From NCBI RefSeq assembly GCF_964355755.1, contig NC_092678.1, positions 12,434,922-12,498,921 on the forward strand: DNA of 64,000 bases, written 5' to 3'. The position numbers were made by a program, and so were the translations under genes. Within the stretch, counting starts at the first letter, position 1. Every line of letters starts with the position of its first letter. Origin of the DNA: Antedon mediterranea. Its lineage: Eukaryota; Echinodermata; Crinoidea; Comatulida; Antedonidae. The notes below the pieces were generated by a model. The model saw only the letters and a program-made list of their open reading frames with translations. It did not search any database and was not told the origin of the DNA. Below, one piece after another: positions 43,260 to 54,764 of this stretch.

Positions 43260-45495
43260 ATGTTATAAAACATAATATTAACAATACTGTTATTTTCATT
43301 AAGAACTACAATTTACATGACATTAGGTACAATAATATATACAACTTCTTTAAAACAAACTTGTTTTTATTAATAATAAAATGCCATCAAAAGAAAACTT
43401 AAAAACATTAAAATGGTAAAATACAAATTTCGTAAAATTCTTCTCCCGCACCTGGGCTTTAAACTATTAGGTGTCTTTAAATTTATTAATGTATACTAAT
43501 GATGATTCAACAGCCTTTGTCAAGTGTACAGGTGTGTTTTCATCACAAATCACTAACTGTTAAAGGATAGTGAGGCCTACTTCTTTTCATTTTGGATAAT
43601 CGAAATCCAGAAGGTAAAAAGTGGAGAGGAGAGTAACTAGAGCCTCATCTAATTTTGCTTTCTTTGTAGTTAGAATTGTTTGCTAAACTTTAATGTAGGC
43701 CATTTCTGTGTCCAAAAGCAATACCGGCATATTACCTGATCGGCGTGAAGACCAGGATTCTGGATCTTTATTCATGTTCCTAAAAATGAAAAGAGATTAA
43801 TATAGTTTTAGTTATTACTGTATTTAAAATATGTGTAACATCATCAACTAATTGGGTACGGTGTGGTTTTAGAGTCCTATATCTGGGGCGGTAAACACAA
43901 AAACATGACGCAATATTAGAACGGTGGTAAGAATAATTTTACATTATAAGACATAAGGGTGGGTGGAATATGCATTTGAACTTTTTAATCACAAACTTTG
44001 CCCTGTTTATACCGATCCCAAAGACAGGCCTGGCTGTATCTATTATTTTTAGTTAAATTATTAGGGTCTAAATTTATTTTTAATATTACTATTTAGGAAG
44101 ACAATACGCAAAACGGTGCTCAATCCTGATTGATGTTTTTATTCCGTATCAATGTTTATAATAACAATCATACAATTAAATGTAAATTTTGTTTAATTGT
44201 TTGATTTTAATAAATTATTGTAAACATAGTATATACCTCGAATTTTAAGCTAAGATAAATTTAATTTTAAAAAAACACTTTAAGATATTTTTTTTTAATG
44301 TACATAATGTTACTTGTATTTTAAATTTAAAAAAAAACTAAATACCTTCAAGGTCGGCAGACTTTTTTTGATGAGTTTTTCCCAACAAATATGTTTGACA
44401 GATTTGACAACATATGGGTTATCTTTGAACCTAACCAAAAATAACAAATTGAAAACATTATATTATATAAATTTATTTAAATGAGTGGAATAATGTATGG
44501 ACATAAACTTGATATACTGTAGCTCAAATTTTTAATAATGTAGCCTACAGTTTTGTAGGTGGTCAATGTAAAAGGAAGGGGAAAGGGTGGGCTGGCCAGG
44601 AGAGCATTAATATGTCAAAAATTAATATTCATAAGTCATTTATTTAATTTTAGTTGTCAAAGGGAGGAGTGCATGACACCAAGCTGTTAAAAATACGTAC
44701 ACAATATGTACACGTATTTTCCTCACTACCATTGGTCCATTATAAAAATATTTATGAATAGATAAAAGTACAAAAACATACACTGTACTTACCAGATGGA
44801 GGACTGGTGTTTCTCTTTAAAATACCAAAATAAACTATATTATTCTCTTTGGAAAAATTTGCTAAGCACTTTTTTAAAAAGCTTTCTTTTGTATTTCATT
44901 CCTCTTTGCCTAGTAATAATTAGTATCCTTCGAACTTCTTCAATTACCTAACAAATAATTTAAGATATTGTAAATAACACTGTTTTTTAAAAAGAAATTT
45001 AATATAACAATTTTAGTTATGCAGTACGTATGTTTTTTGTTTGTTTTTTTAGTATGTTTTTTTAAAAATTTAGAGTTAAAAACATTAAGTTTCAATATCG
45101 ATGTGATCACTTCGGGGATTACTTAGTGTGTACAATTAATTAAATATAAAGAAGTGTTTTTAAATGTCATTATATTTCTCATTGGAATATGTGTATATAA
45201 TATAATCCTTCGTAGATATTTCATGGCTACATTACAAAATAACTGTTACATTATCTATTATTAGGCCTTCCTTATACCTAGCTGAAATAGGTCCGACAAT
45301 ATTTGTCCCCTCTGTCAATGTCTGAACTAAAATGCTAAGCTAAACCTATACACCTGTCCGTCAGTACAGGCATAGTAGGCTAGCCTAGACCTACTAGTTC
45401 CAGGCCTACAGTATTACTAACTAGGAAGGAGCCTAGCAGCCTAGGCTAGGCCTAGACTGCTGGCAGATTGAAATATAATTATTAGGCCTACGAAC
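43260..45495. other. Interior of the 6.8-kb transposon, left part
   Basis: No confident exon. On the minus strand a short acceptor-donor segment at about 43,738-43,783 (NKDPESWSSRRS) and a frame at about 44,834-44,941 (VIEEVRRILIITRQRGMKYK) are possible exon pieces. Their phases do not connect, so I do not call them. Confidence 0.3.
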
Positions 45496-45562
45496 CTGTT
45501 AAAATGTTGGCCACTTCTTCATCTATTTCTCGGATCTTCAACAAAGCGTCTTTCTTCGACAT
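45496..45562 (-). CDS. candidate small exon inside the 6.8-kb transposon
   Basis: ATG at 45,562, then MSKKDALLKIREIDEEVANI and LT, ending at AACAG|GTTCG (phase 1). It is highly charged and helical in character. Support is only the start, the open frame and the donor. Confidence 0.3.
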
Positions 45563-45956
45563 TATATTAGACTAATCTTACTAGGCCTATTGAAGCATTT
45601 AATATATAAATTGCGATGAAAGGTGTCTTTTACTTACAAACTCTACATTTTGAATTACTTTAAAAAACCGTTGGCCATGATCCCGCCGGGAGCTAGGTCA
45701 TCGACCACACACAGTGTTGTTTTTAAACTATAACCAACAATTTATCGCTGGCCTTTTACCCAGAATGTATAAGGTCATTATACTGCTCAACGTTAAAGCA
45801 TGGAGGTATAAACCTCCATGGTGGTTAAAGCAAATCTATAAAACGTCTGGACCAACAGTAATACGACAGACAATAATAATGACACATGTTTGTTGCAGTC
45901 CGAAAAAAAGCGATAAGTTGGTGCCAGTAAACTGAAGTAGGTACAGTATTTGCTAC

Positions 45957-46091
45957 CCTATTTGCTAAGGCATTATAATTCAATTCATGGAAATACTCCG
46001 AATTTTCGAGTAACATGTGGAATTGGTGGTTCGCTGCCCGACAAGCTTTGGAATTTACAATTCGTTTTACAAGCATGTCATAAGACGCCAT
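45957..46091 (-). CDS. candidate first exon inside the 6.8-kb transposon
   Basis: The ATG at 46,091 lies in a good context (AAAATGGCG) and opens 45 codons (MASYDMLVKRIVNSKACRAA, then HMLLENSEYFHELNYNALAN) up to AGG|GTAGCA. No family recognised. It could be part of the element's own gene or chance. Confidence 0.35.
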
Positions 46092-46939
46092 TTTAAGGAC
46101 GAGTATAACAATCGGCAACCTCCTGCAGTTGACGATGGAAACATCAGTATATAAGTATGCCTGGAGAAAACGAGGATGCCAATTGAGGATGAAGTAGAAC
46201 TAGGCCTAGACTAGGAGACTGACGAAGTTAATGAAGAAAAAAACTATTATAACGGGGATGATTTATCAACTGACGATAGTAGTTAGTGATAATTCTAGTA
46301 TTGTTATACTGTTAATGATTGTTTAATATTAATTATCTTGTTGATGCTCAGCAAGAAGGCCTACTACTAACTAGAGGATGAACAAGCAGATAATAGTATA
46401 AAAAATGCTGATTTCTTTCTACTAAAATTAAAGGAGAGAAACAAGATTCCACAGGTAAGCCATTTTGCTTTAAAATTACAACAATTATGCATTTTAAACT
46501 ATTTTTTATTAGAGAAATACGTCTATTTCCTAGGCCTTGCTGGTACTGTTATTTTATACAGGACTATTAGCTATAGTAACTATAGGACTTGGGTACTAGG
46601 CCTAGGCCTAGGCATTATACACTCTAAGTTTATGTTGCATTTTTTTGTGACCAATTTCATTGTTACAAATAACATTTTTTTTGTTAGGCTGCATAGCTCC
46701 CCAACTAAAGCACAACTTAGTCTTTAAACATATTAAAACTTGAATATAAAAAATATTAAATCAATATTATTTTCTTTAGGTTGCAGTGCAATCGATTATT
46801 CAAAGCACAAACAGTTTGATTACCCAGATTCTTTCATCAGTTGAAACTGAAGTGCTAACTGCTCTACCGTTGTGTGAATATAAGGATGACAATCTATTTT
46901 AAGTAAAACATTTCTCAAAATAAGTATTTTTCAGAATAT

Positions 46940-48430
46940 TAAAATAGAATTGACTTCAATTCAAGCAAAAATAGTCTTGATAGGATATAGTATGATATTG
47001 ACTTCTTATCTTAAGTAAAACATTTCTCAAAATAAGTATTTTTAAAAATATTGCGAATCTCAATTTAAGCAAAAATAGTCTTGAGAAGATAGTATGATAT
47101 TGACTTCTTATTTTAAGTAAAACATTTCTCAAAATAAGTATTTTAAAGAATATTGCGAATCTTGATTCAAGTAAAAATAGTCTTGATAAGATAGTATGAT
47201 ATTGACTTCTTATTTTAAGTAAAACATTTCTCAAAATCAGAATATTGCGAATCTGAATTCAAGCAAAAATAGTCTTGATAGGATAGTATGATATTGACTT
47301 CTTATTTTAAGTAAAACATTTTTCAAAATAAGTATTTTTTTAAATATTGCGAATCTCAATTTAAGCAAAAATAGTCTTGATAAGATAGTATGATATTGAC
47401 TTCTTATTTTAAGTAAAACATTTCTCGAAATAAGTATTTTTAAGAATATTGCGAATCTTGATTCAAGTAAAAATAGTCTTGATAAGATAGTATGATATTG
47501 ACTTCTTATTTTAAGTAAAACATTTCTCAAAATAAGTATTTTAAAAAATATTGCGAATCTCAATTTAAGCAAAAATAGTCTTGATAAGATAGTATGATAT
47601 TGACTTCTTATTTTAAGTAAAACATTTCTCAAAATAAGTATTTTTAAGAATATTGCGAAACCTAATTTAAGAACCTTTGTCTTACCTAGAAAAATATTTT
47701 TTGTTTTAAGTAATTTTTAGAATTCATCAATCTTGATTTAAGAAAAATTATTCTTGATAGGGATAAATATAATATTGATTTCTTATTTTAAGTAAAATAC
47801 TTTTCAAATTAAGTATTTTCAAATCTTGTTTTAAGCAAAACTATTCTTAATAAGAAGAGAATGATATTGACTTCTTATTTTAAGTAAAATATTTCTTGTA
47901 ATAAGCATTTTCAAGAATATTGCGAATCTTGATTCAAGTAAAAATAATCTTGATAAGGGTAGTGTGAAATTGACTTCTTATTTTAAGTAAAATATTTCTC
48001 AAAACAAGTATTTTCAAGACTATTGCAAAACCTAATTTAAGAAACTTTGTCTTACCTAGAAAAATATTGATTGTTTTAAGCAATTTTTATAATTCATCAA
48101 TCTTGATTTAAGAAAAATTATTCTTGATAGGGATAAATATAATATAGATTTCTTATTTTAAGTAAAATACTTTTCAAACTAAGTATTTTCAAATCTTGTT
48201 TTAAGCAAAACTATTCTTAATAAGAAGAGAATGATATTGACTTCTTATTTTAAGTAAAATATTTCTTGTAATAAGCATTTTCAAGAATACTGCAAAACTT
48301 AATTTAAGAAAATGTGTCTTTTCTAGAAAATTATTTCTTGTTTTAAGTAATTTTAAATCTTGACAAGAAAAAAAATACTTATTTTAAGAATTTTTTCTTA
48401 AAACAAGATTTTTTTTTCTTGCTTAGAATT
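46940..48430. repeat. Right subterminal minisatellite, about 103-bp unit
   Basis: Repeated TATGATATTGACTTCTTATT, TTAAGTAAAACATTTCTCAA and GCAAAAATAGTCTTGATAAG at about 103-bp spacing, regular to about 47,650 and then more diverged. Open frames on the minus strand are repeat products. Confidence 0.95.
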
Positions 48431-48483
48431 TCAAATTTTGCTGTGTATAGATATATATTTATATACAGTCCACAGAACGTCTC

Positions 48484-49020
48484 ATGACTATTTTTCCGGA
48501 ACCACCCATTATTGCATTTCGTAGACCTCCCAACCTTCGTGATATATTAGTCAGATCCAAATTTAAGAGTGAAATTAACTCTCATGACAGCCAAAATTTG
48601 GGCAGTCACCTTTGCGGCACATCTTGCAAAACTTGTTCATTGGTTGATTCTACTGAAAAATTTGAGATTAACCAAACTGGCCGCATTTTTCGGATAAGAC
48701 AATCAATTAATTGTCTAACCAAAAACGTCATTTATCTCATATACTGTAATATTTGTGGCAAACAGTACGTCGGAGAAACAAAAAACACTCTCCGTATGAG
48801 AATGACACAACATAGATCAGCTATCAAAACATTAAAGCTTGATCAACCTGTAGCCGAACATTTTAATTCAGCTGGTCACTCGATTGAAAATTTCAGAGTT
48901 ATTGCAATAGGCCACAATGTAATGGAGCGACAAAACTCGCAAAGACAAAGAAAACCACTGGGAATTACTACTTAAAACCACAAAACCTTTTGGACTTAAC
49001 ATTAGGAACATACTCCCAGA
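48484..49020 (+). pseudogene. Penelope-like element, GIY-YIG endonuclease fragment
   Basis: EPPIIAFRRPPNLRDILVRS and the cysteine-rich HLCGTSCKTC lead into the GIY-YIG nuclease: VIYLIYCNICGKQYVGETKN, then TLRMRMTQHRSAI. PLE proteins combine a telomerase-like RT with this nuclease; only the C-terminal part is here. A one-base frameshift near 48,945 moves the true tail into another frame (ENHWELLLKTTKPFGLNIRN, ILPDR, stop at about 49,027). It is 5'-truncated 36 bp beyond the right end of the 6.8-kb transposon. Confidence 0.85.
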
Positions 49021-49140
49021 TCGGTAAAATTATTCCATTGACTACCAACATTTAAGTTTCAATATTAACCACCATTTAAGCTGTTTTTTAGTCTCATTCC
49101 AAAATTGTTTATATCTCTACCAAGCTACCTAACAATGCTG
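49005..49140 (+). mobile_element. Penelope-like element 3' UTR, copy 4
   Basis: It follows the coding end above and matches the starts of copies 1-3 (GAACATACTCCCAGATCGGT, ACCATTTAAGCTGTTTTTTA, AAAATTGTTTATATCT). It ends in CAATGCTGTGG, an inverted scrap of the usual CCACAGCATTG end. Confidence 0.75.
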
Positions 49141-49159
49141 TGGATATATATATATATAT

Positions 49160-49520
49160 AACTAATTAATTTGAAACGATAAAGATGAGGACATCTGTGA
49201 GAATGAGAAAAAGTCGCCCCAACTGAGACTCAAACTCGGACCGTCTGCTTGATATGCAGTTGCCCTAACCATTAGACCACTGGGGCTTTCATGGTATTGT
49301 TCAAACTCGATCGGATAACGACCCTTTAACATTCGGCGTGGTACGGCGGAACAGCACTAGTCCTCAGTTGTACACACGCGCACCAGAGATCAAATTGATA
49401 CGCCCTCATCTATAATTCAGTATATTTATTCACTAAGTGGGATCTCGAGAGATACTTTTATAATATATATAAACACAACAGGCATAGAAAAAAATTCCAA
49501 ACCGCCCGGTGATACACTGT
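49160..49520 (-). mobile_element. tRNA-derived SINE
   Basis: The minus strand has a tRNA-like core (49,215-49,286), a preceding unique region (GTTCCGCCGTACCACGCCGA) and ends CACCGGGCGGTTTGGAA. It is shared with the rearranged copy at 41,455. A TTTTT run follows the core. Repetition of both flanks marks it as a mobile family rather than a tRNA gene. Confidence 0.65.
49215..49286 (-). other. tRNA-like core of the SINE
   Basis: GCCCCAG pairs with TTGGGGC at the acceptor; A box TGGTCTAATGGTTAGGGC; anticodon loop ATATCAA (apparent anticodon ATC); degenerate B box GTTTGAGTC. An A34 Asp anticodon is not normal in animals, so this is probably not a working tRNA. Confidence 0.65.
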
Positions 49521-49698
49521 ATATATATATATATTGTGGGATCATGGACTAAAGATAAAAAAATGAAATTTTTAGTTGACAAAACTTATACTGATATCAA
49601 AGGGCGAGTTATATCATTTCAAACGATATTTGAAACTGTTTGGGAAACAAAACTATTTAATAATTATTTATCCTGATACGATGTAAAAATATACATAC

Positions 49699-49985
49699 CC
49701 CACCACCTTCAGCGTCAATAAAGTTAGTTCCATCGATGCCATATTTGATGCTGTATTTCGAGACTGATCCTCGACTACCTCCTTGAGTCGCCACTTGGGT
49801 TATATACGTTATGCTACCAAGATCAACTTGAATCCATTGACTGATATTGGCTGTAGCTGGTGACCAAGACTTATTGCCATGTAGCCTTCCATGATGGGCA
49901 GAAACATTATCGTAGGAACTTGATGCATTCATCTGATTATCAGGGATGTCATCACTCTCAATTCCTAGACTCCTATCGCATGATT
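49699..49985 (-). CDS. F5/8 type C (discoidin) domain exon
   Basis: A TTTAAAG acceptor, 287 nt (phase 1 in, phase 0 out) and a GTATGT donor. The translation is most of one F5/8 C domain: SCDRSLGIESDDIPDNQMNA, then SWSPATANISQWIQVDLGSI, then ITQVATQGG and YSIKYGIDGTNFID. The Cys near the start, the LG(I/M)E, WIQVDLG and V.TQGR-type blocks are the family signature. These domains bind lipids or glycans on extracellular and receptor proteins. No other exon of this gene was found in the window, and it is opposite in strand to the mosaic gene at 53,323. Confidence 0.85.
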
Positions 49986-50749
49986 CTTTAAATAAAATAA
50001 TAATTATATACTTTATAAAGTCTTGATTCTCTTATTTTTAGAAGCGATTTTTGCATGGTTAACATTTTTAATGTAAACATTATTGAACTAATTTAACTCA
50101 ACCTAATAGTGACAATTTTCTATAAATAAATTTTAAAAAGATCAGTCTTGTAAAATGTTTTTTTTAAAATAAAATTGCTATTCGTTCAGGTGAATTAAAA
50201 CTAAAACTGCAAAAGTCGTATCGTCTTGGTAATAAATGCAATATTGAAACATAACTTTCTTTCAATATTTTAAATTTAAGTCTATTTAGATGAGCATTAA
50301 TACATGTTTGGCATATTTCCTCTCCATATCCACAGTATGGAACATACTTGTACTTGGTACAAACACAAACGTGTTACAGGCGTTATGAATGGCTAAAATC
50401 ACTCAAAACCAAGAATGTAAATGTGACATAAATTTCTATTGAATGAAACGTACTGCTATTTCTTAAACTTATAAAATTTAAATTAAATCTTTAGGGGTTA
50501 TAATATGCCTATAATTTTACATTAATTATAAAAATTTCTGGTTAAATTTGATTCAGATCTTAGAAATTTGACTTTTCAATGGCTTAAACTATAAGAGACA
50601 CACAACAACATTTAAAGATAAATGTGATGATAAAGATAAACCATAAAAAAGCAAAATATATTTAAATATTTTCTAATTCATTTTGTTCTACAGGAAAATG
50701 TATATTTATAGTGGATCGTTATCGTCCTAATAACAAATGAAATTTAATT
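49986..50749. other. Non-coding stretch, no gene seen
   Basis: AT-rich intron-like sequence on the upstream side of the F5/8 C exon. No repeat or exon recognised. Confidence 0.4.
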
Positions 50750-50759
50750 TTGTTTCAGC

Positions 50760-51012
50760 ATTTATTAATCTAAAATATAACAGAAGGCCCTCATACCTTT
50801 ACTCATATGCAGTATTATCCAAAGAAAAACACAGACAATTGTCCAACAAGCCATTATTAAGTTATCAAAACTATCCGCAGTTAATCGACATTGTCCAATC
50901 CGTCGAAAAAAAACCCCGAATGCTTTACGTCTATAACAATTTCGCTTTGACACACGTAATGATTTGTGTCGATATTTTAACTTATAACAGTTATAGTGTT
51001 ATGTGTGAATAA
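50760..51012 (+). CDS. candidate terminal exon, unrecognised
   Basis: A TTTTGTTTCAG acceptor at 50,759 is followed by an 83-codon open frame (FINLKYNRRPSYLYSYAVLS, then KPLLSYQNYPQLIDIVQSVE) to TAA at 51,010. The length is notable in such AT-rich sequence, but there are no domain features and no upstream partner exon. It could be chance. Confidence 0.3.
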
Positions 51013-51439
51013 GAAATGTCATATTCTTAATGAATTTTAATTATTATTCAAGGTTAAATGTGGCAATTGTATTATTAATAAATTAAATCAATATTAAATA
51101 AAAATAGATAATTTATTCAGAGTCACACAATTTCAATAAAACGATACTTTTAATTCATAACACACCCTATAATCATATTTCATAGTTTTTAATTTAATGC
51201 CATATGGGAGTCAGAATAATACTTATATTGTACTATGTTGAATAATGAGTTGATGTTGTTTTGATATTAAATAATTATACTTTCATGAGAGCGGCATTAA
51301 ACTTGCTCAAAAAACCAAAACGTGCAAGGTAATACAGAATTTTGTATTATTCATTGCCACAGGTTAATTGGATGGCAACCCTTTTCTTCTAGTACAAATA
51401 TTGACAATGTAAAATTAGCTAAAGCTTGGAAGTTCCTCT

Positions 51440-51539
51440 AGAGACGCAATGCAAGGAACGAGCTGACCAATGAATTCGAATAACCCACCGCTTGTGATTG
51501 GTCAAATGAGGTTGCATTACGTCGTTATGTTGCGTCTCT
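51440..51539. repeat. 100-bp foldback sequence
   Basis: AGAGACGCAA at the left is inverted as TTGCGTCTCT at the right, and inner GACCAAT is inverted as ATTGGTC. It is probably a tiny foldback transposon. Confidence 0.6.
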
Positions 51540-51570
51540 CTATTAAGATTGATGTGTGATGTCTTTGCAT

Positions 51571-52235
51571 CTATATATAAATTATGGTTAATTCTGACAT
51601 AGGCGAGCACAATGCAAAAACTTCTCTACAAATCTCCGCCTTGGATACCTACCTTATCTATCCGAGATGTACCGCGAAACGTAGATTTGATAACATTAGT
51701 GTGCACGCCGACGCTATTGTTCCATATTTATATCTTAGGAAGATTTTATAAAGAGTTTTTTAACAACATTTATGATTTCAACATTGGATTTTCCTCTCAA
51801 TTTCAATTCTTCCCGGTCAAAGTAATTTCCGGGTTTAAGATAAGTTCAACTTAGTTTCAAATATTTTCTCTCTTTTATACACAAGGGAGCAGTTAAAATA
51901 ATAGATTTGACCTTAAAGGTGACTGGAAACAGGCACTTTCCATCAATCAATACAGTGTCCCTTTAGAAGACGAAAAAAAAAATTGGCCATTAATCATAGC
52001 CATTCAGTTTTTTGTTTATTTTAAAACATACCACACGTGTGTGAAGGTACAGTAGTTAAATAATAGGAATTATACTGCAAATTAATAAAGATCAAATTAA
52101 ATATACGCCATAAAGAATCAGAATATATTGTGGGAAATAGTATTATAAAATTACATAGGGAGATTTGATAAGACATTTTTCGAGTGAAATCCCGATAGCT
52201 GAGTTTTATTGAGTAAGCTTGCAGGAATAACTGTA
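51571..52235 (+). repeat. Dispersed repeat family R1, copy 2
   Basis: It aligns with 15,345-15,785 at both ends, with a roughly 200-bp extra segment from about 51,770 to 51,990. It ends CCCGATAGCTGAGTTTTATT and GAGTAAGCTTGCAGGA. Confidence 0.75.
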
Positions 52236-52381
52236 GGCTATCTTCCTGTGTCCCGTTAGGACCGAGATGTCTGCCCATGTTGCAAGCCGTAATGCCGTAA
52301 TGTCTTCTTTCTTGGGCCCACTCTGTCACGGCAGTTAGTTTCAAAAGATGATTAAATTAAATAATGTATTAATAATTATTA

Positions 52382-52700
52382 GGATGGTATTCATTTGAAT
52401 AAACGCCTCTCCAATAAAACATCACTTTGAATAATAACCCCCCCCCCCCCCACAACCCAACTATCTAATAAACGTCCATCCACATATTTATAATAACACA
52501 ATTATACTATTTGTAGTAGAATTCACCGCACTGTTATCTGCAATTTACCAAAAATTTGTTATTCTTTTTTACCACTTTTCATATCTATGAGAGGATTTCA
52601 TTTGATTATAAATGTTACCATATTATTAGAACTAAAAAATTTAACATACGGTATATCCCTCGAATAAGCACCTCCCTCAAATGACCTCCGCCTCCCCAAA
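52382..52700. mobile_element. MITE-like element E1, copy 2
   Basis: TATTCATTTGAATAAACGCC at the start, then a run of 14 C, GTAGTAGAATTCA, ATTTGATTATAAATGTTACC and a closing CCCTCGAATAAGCACCTCCC. Same order as 31,852-32,293, but more decayed. Confidence 0.55.
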
Positions 52701-53322
52701 GGGCCCTACCAAACAATAAAAACTATACTTTAAAATGTTATTAATCATCTAAAACACTGTGAAACAAAGTAGTTTAGTTTTACGAATGTCAAGCATTTTC
52801 AATAATGGTAACCGACAGAAAATGTATAAGGAGAACATTATCATTCCGAGAACCATCGTCTACACTTCCTAGAGGGGGAGCGAGCGAAGCGAGCTCACCC
52901 TCTAGTTAAACAAATTAAAAGTAAACGTTACAGTAATCAAAAAACGACCAAGCATCCCGATATGTCAAAAACATCCCAATATGTCAAAAAACCACTCCAG
53001 AGCCATCAATACTACAAAAGCCATCAAATCCCACTTAGTACAAAAAAAATATTGTATTGTTTGGAAATTAATTATTAATATCGTTTCTCTCTTTCTTGGT
53101 TATTTCTATACTTCTTCATTAACCTTTTCTATCCATTGACCTAATCAAGTTCCACCATGAAACATAAAGGCGCGTTAAACTCTAACCTGGATTAAATAAA
53201 TGAAGGAATTATTGAATTATTTATTATAATTATGCAGTGAAACAATTCATTAGCTGACTTATTACTGCCTTAACTGTAAAAGAGTTATTGTTAAATTGAT
53301 ACATTTATTACATTTTTTACAG
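52701..53322. other. Intron-like stretch before the EGF exon, with one hairpin
   Basis: CTAGAGGG (52,869) and CCCTCTAG (52,905) bracket a GAGCGAGCGAAGCGAGCTC core, a strong hairpin likely to be a transposon end. No exon recognised; the signal peptide of the downstream gene was not found. Confidence 0.45.
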
Positions 53323-53466
53323 ATAACAGTGCAACAAATCCTTGTAGAAATGGAGGCATTGTTGTTCAGCCTTATGAAATGATTTTTGAAATTCAAACTG
53401 TAACCGATGACTTTTATTGCGCATGTCCACCTGGTTTCAGAGGTCCAACTTGCACAGGAAAAATTG
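53323..53466 (+). CDS. Mosaic extracellular gene, EGF-like exon
   Basis: A TTTTTTACAG acceptor, 144 nt, phase 1-1, and a GTTTGT donor. It encodes one EGF-like domain: NPCRNGGIVVQPYEM, a central insert, then FYCACPPGFRGPTC. It lacks one Cys of the canonical six in the exon as read; the first Cys may come from the preceding exon. Symmetric phase-1 exons are typical of shuffled extracellular domains. This is the first exon I can see of a plus-strand gene continuing to 57,206; the start and signal peptide are not found. Confidence 0.75.
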
Positions 53467-54228
53467 GTTTGTTACTTTTACATTTGATTTTTATTCAATG
53501 TTTATGCATTGTTGTGAAAAACCTACACCGCCACACAGAATACTAATAATAAATTGGAAAAACCTTGATAATAATGAAATGTCCTGCCATTATAATTAGA
53601 TTTTTTATTTGTTAAATGAAATATCTAAAACATTTATAAATTTTTTTAGGATTATAATTTATAGAACTACTATTAGCTATTTATATTGTCATGCAATTGC
53701 TTTTTTTTTTGTATTTGACAAGTTCTTTTACTTCTTTTTCTGATCCCAGAAACAGTTCTTATTTAATTGTACTATTTTAAGTTATTGTAATTAATGTATG
53801 CTGTTTTTATTTCATGAAATGTTTCTAAATAAATGTTGTTGTTGACAATATTATAAAATAATGAGGTTTTCATGGAAAAGTAACAATCAAATTATAATGT
53901 TACTCTTCATAATCAAAGCCATGCAAAATAGAACAGCATTAGTAACTGTTTTTGTACACAGGAACAACAGCGTTATTGAATTCCTGTATTCATTTTAATT
54001 TAAAATTGTTTATATTTTGAATTGATTCTAAAAAGTACTCTGCATAATATTCTGCAATCTTTATGACATTTTCATGTAGGCTAAATACCATTAAAGAAAA
54101 AATTGTGTTGGCATACGATTAAGCTAATGTATTTTATATTGCACGCATTTCTTCACAGTTCTACCCTTTCAGTAGCGATTTATTGATTTATCTTGTTTTT
54201 AAATATTTGATTTAATTACTTTTTATAG

Positions 54229-54348
54229 TTAAATGTGGTCAAAATGAATTCAACTGTGAAAGTGGTGAGTGTATCTCACTTAGCAAGATGTGTGATAATG
54301 TGCCGTATGACTGTGCAGATAATTCTGATGAACCAGACGAATGTCAAA
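54229..54348 (+). CDS. Mosaic extracellular gene, LDL-receptor class A exon
   Basis: A TTTTATAG acceptor, 120 nt, phase 1-1, and a GTGAGA donor. A complete LDLa repeat: KCGQNEFNCESGECISLSKM, then CDNVPYDCADNSDEPDEC. All six Cys and the calcium-binding D..D.SDE motif are present. LDLa repeats bind ligands through the calcium-ordered acidic face. Confidence 0.92.
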
Positions 54349-54609
54349 GTGAGAACTATTCATTAGCCTGTTTAGGTTTTCTATTTTAACGGTTATCAAA
54401 CTCTAACATTACCTTTTTTCACAAACTATTACATTTTCAAAGCCGGTCTTTAAAAGCATTCGCCAAGTAAAGCTTTATATATATATATATATTCATTATC
54501 AATAGAATTGTATTAGATACAAAATGTGGATGATAGTGTAGAAAAGTAAAGTCATCTAATGCATTTTATCAAATATGGCTAACGCATATATATTATTTTT
54601 ATATTTAAG

Positions 54610-54764
54610 ATAAAGAATGTGACGATTTGTTGCAAATTTTGGACAATATGACAGCAATATGCGGTGAACTTCAACAACTTCACGGCTTTCCGGCGATAGA
54701 AAGTTCGAAAAATCTATTTAATTTTAGATTTGATTTCCCAGAAGCTAAGAACATGATAGCAAGG
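54610..54764 (+). CDS. Mosaic extracellular gene, exon 3 (unrecognised region)
   Basis: ATTTAAG acceptor, 155 nt, phase 1 in, phase 0 out, GTACGT donor. It encodes ECDDLLQILDNMTAICGELQ and FNFRFDFPEAKNMIAR. The family is not recognised. Phases connect exactly with both neighbours. Confidence 0.75.

Larger units (their letters stand above)
41690..48445. mobile_element. 6.8-kb DNA transposon with minisatellite subterminal arrays
   Basis: The outermost sequences are inverted copies, CACAGCAAAATT...AATTTTGCTGTG, each bordered by TATA (TA or TATA target duplication). Both ends are long arrays built on the same TCTTGTTTTAAGCAA / TTGCTTAAAACAAGA theme. TIRs of this kind with AAGTTTTAAG-rich subterminal repeats are known from fish genomes. 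The superfamily is not resolved. The unique centre (about 43,260-46,940) has candidate small exons but no recognised transposase. Confidence 0.7.

Noticed and set aside
46956-47632. Minus-strand frames repeating an RNVLLKIRSQYHTI-like unit
   Set aside because: Products of the 103-bp subterminal repeat.
49215-49286. Functional tRNA gene
   Set aside because: The anticodon loop gives ATC, the B box is degenerate, and both flanks recur at 41.5 kb; it is a SINE core.
51612-51854. Plus-strand 80-codon frame
   Set aside because: Lies inside dispersed repeat family R1 and is broken in the other copies.
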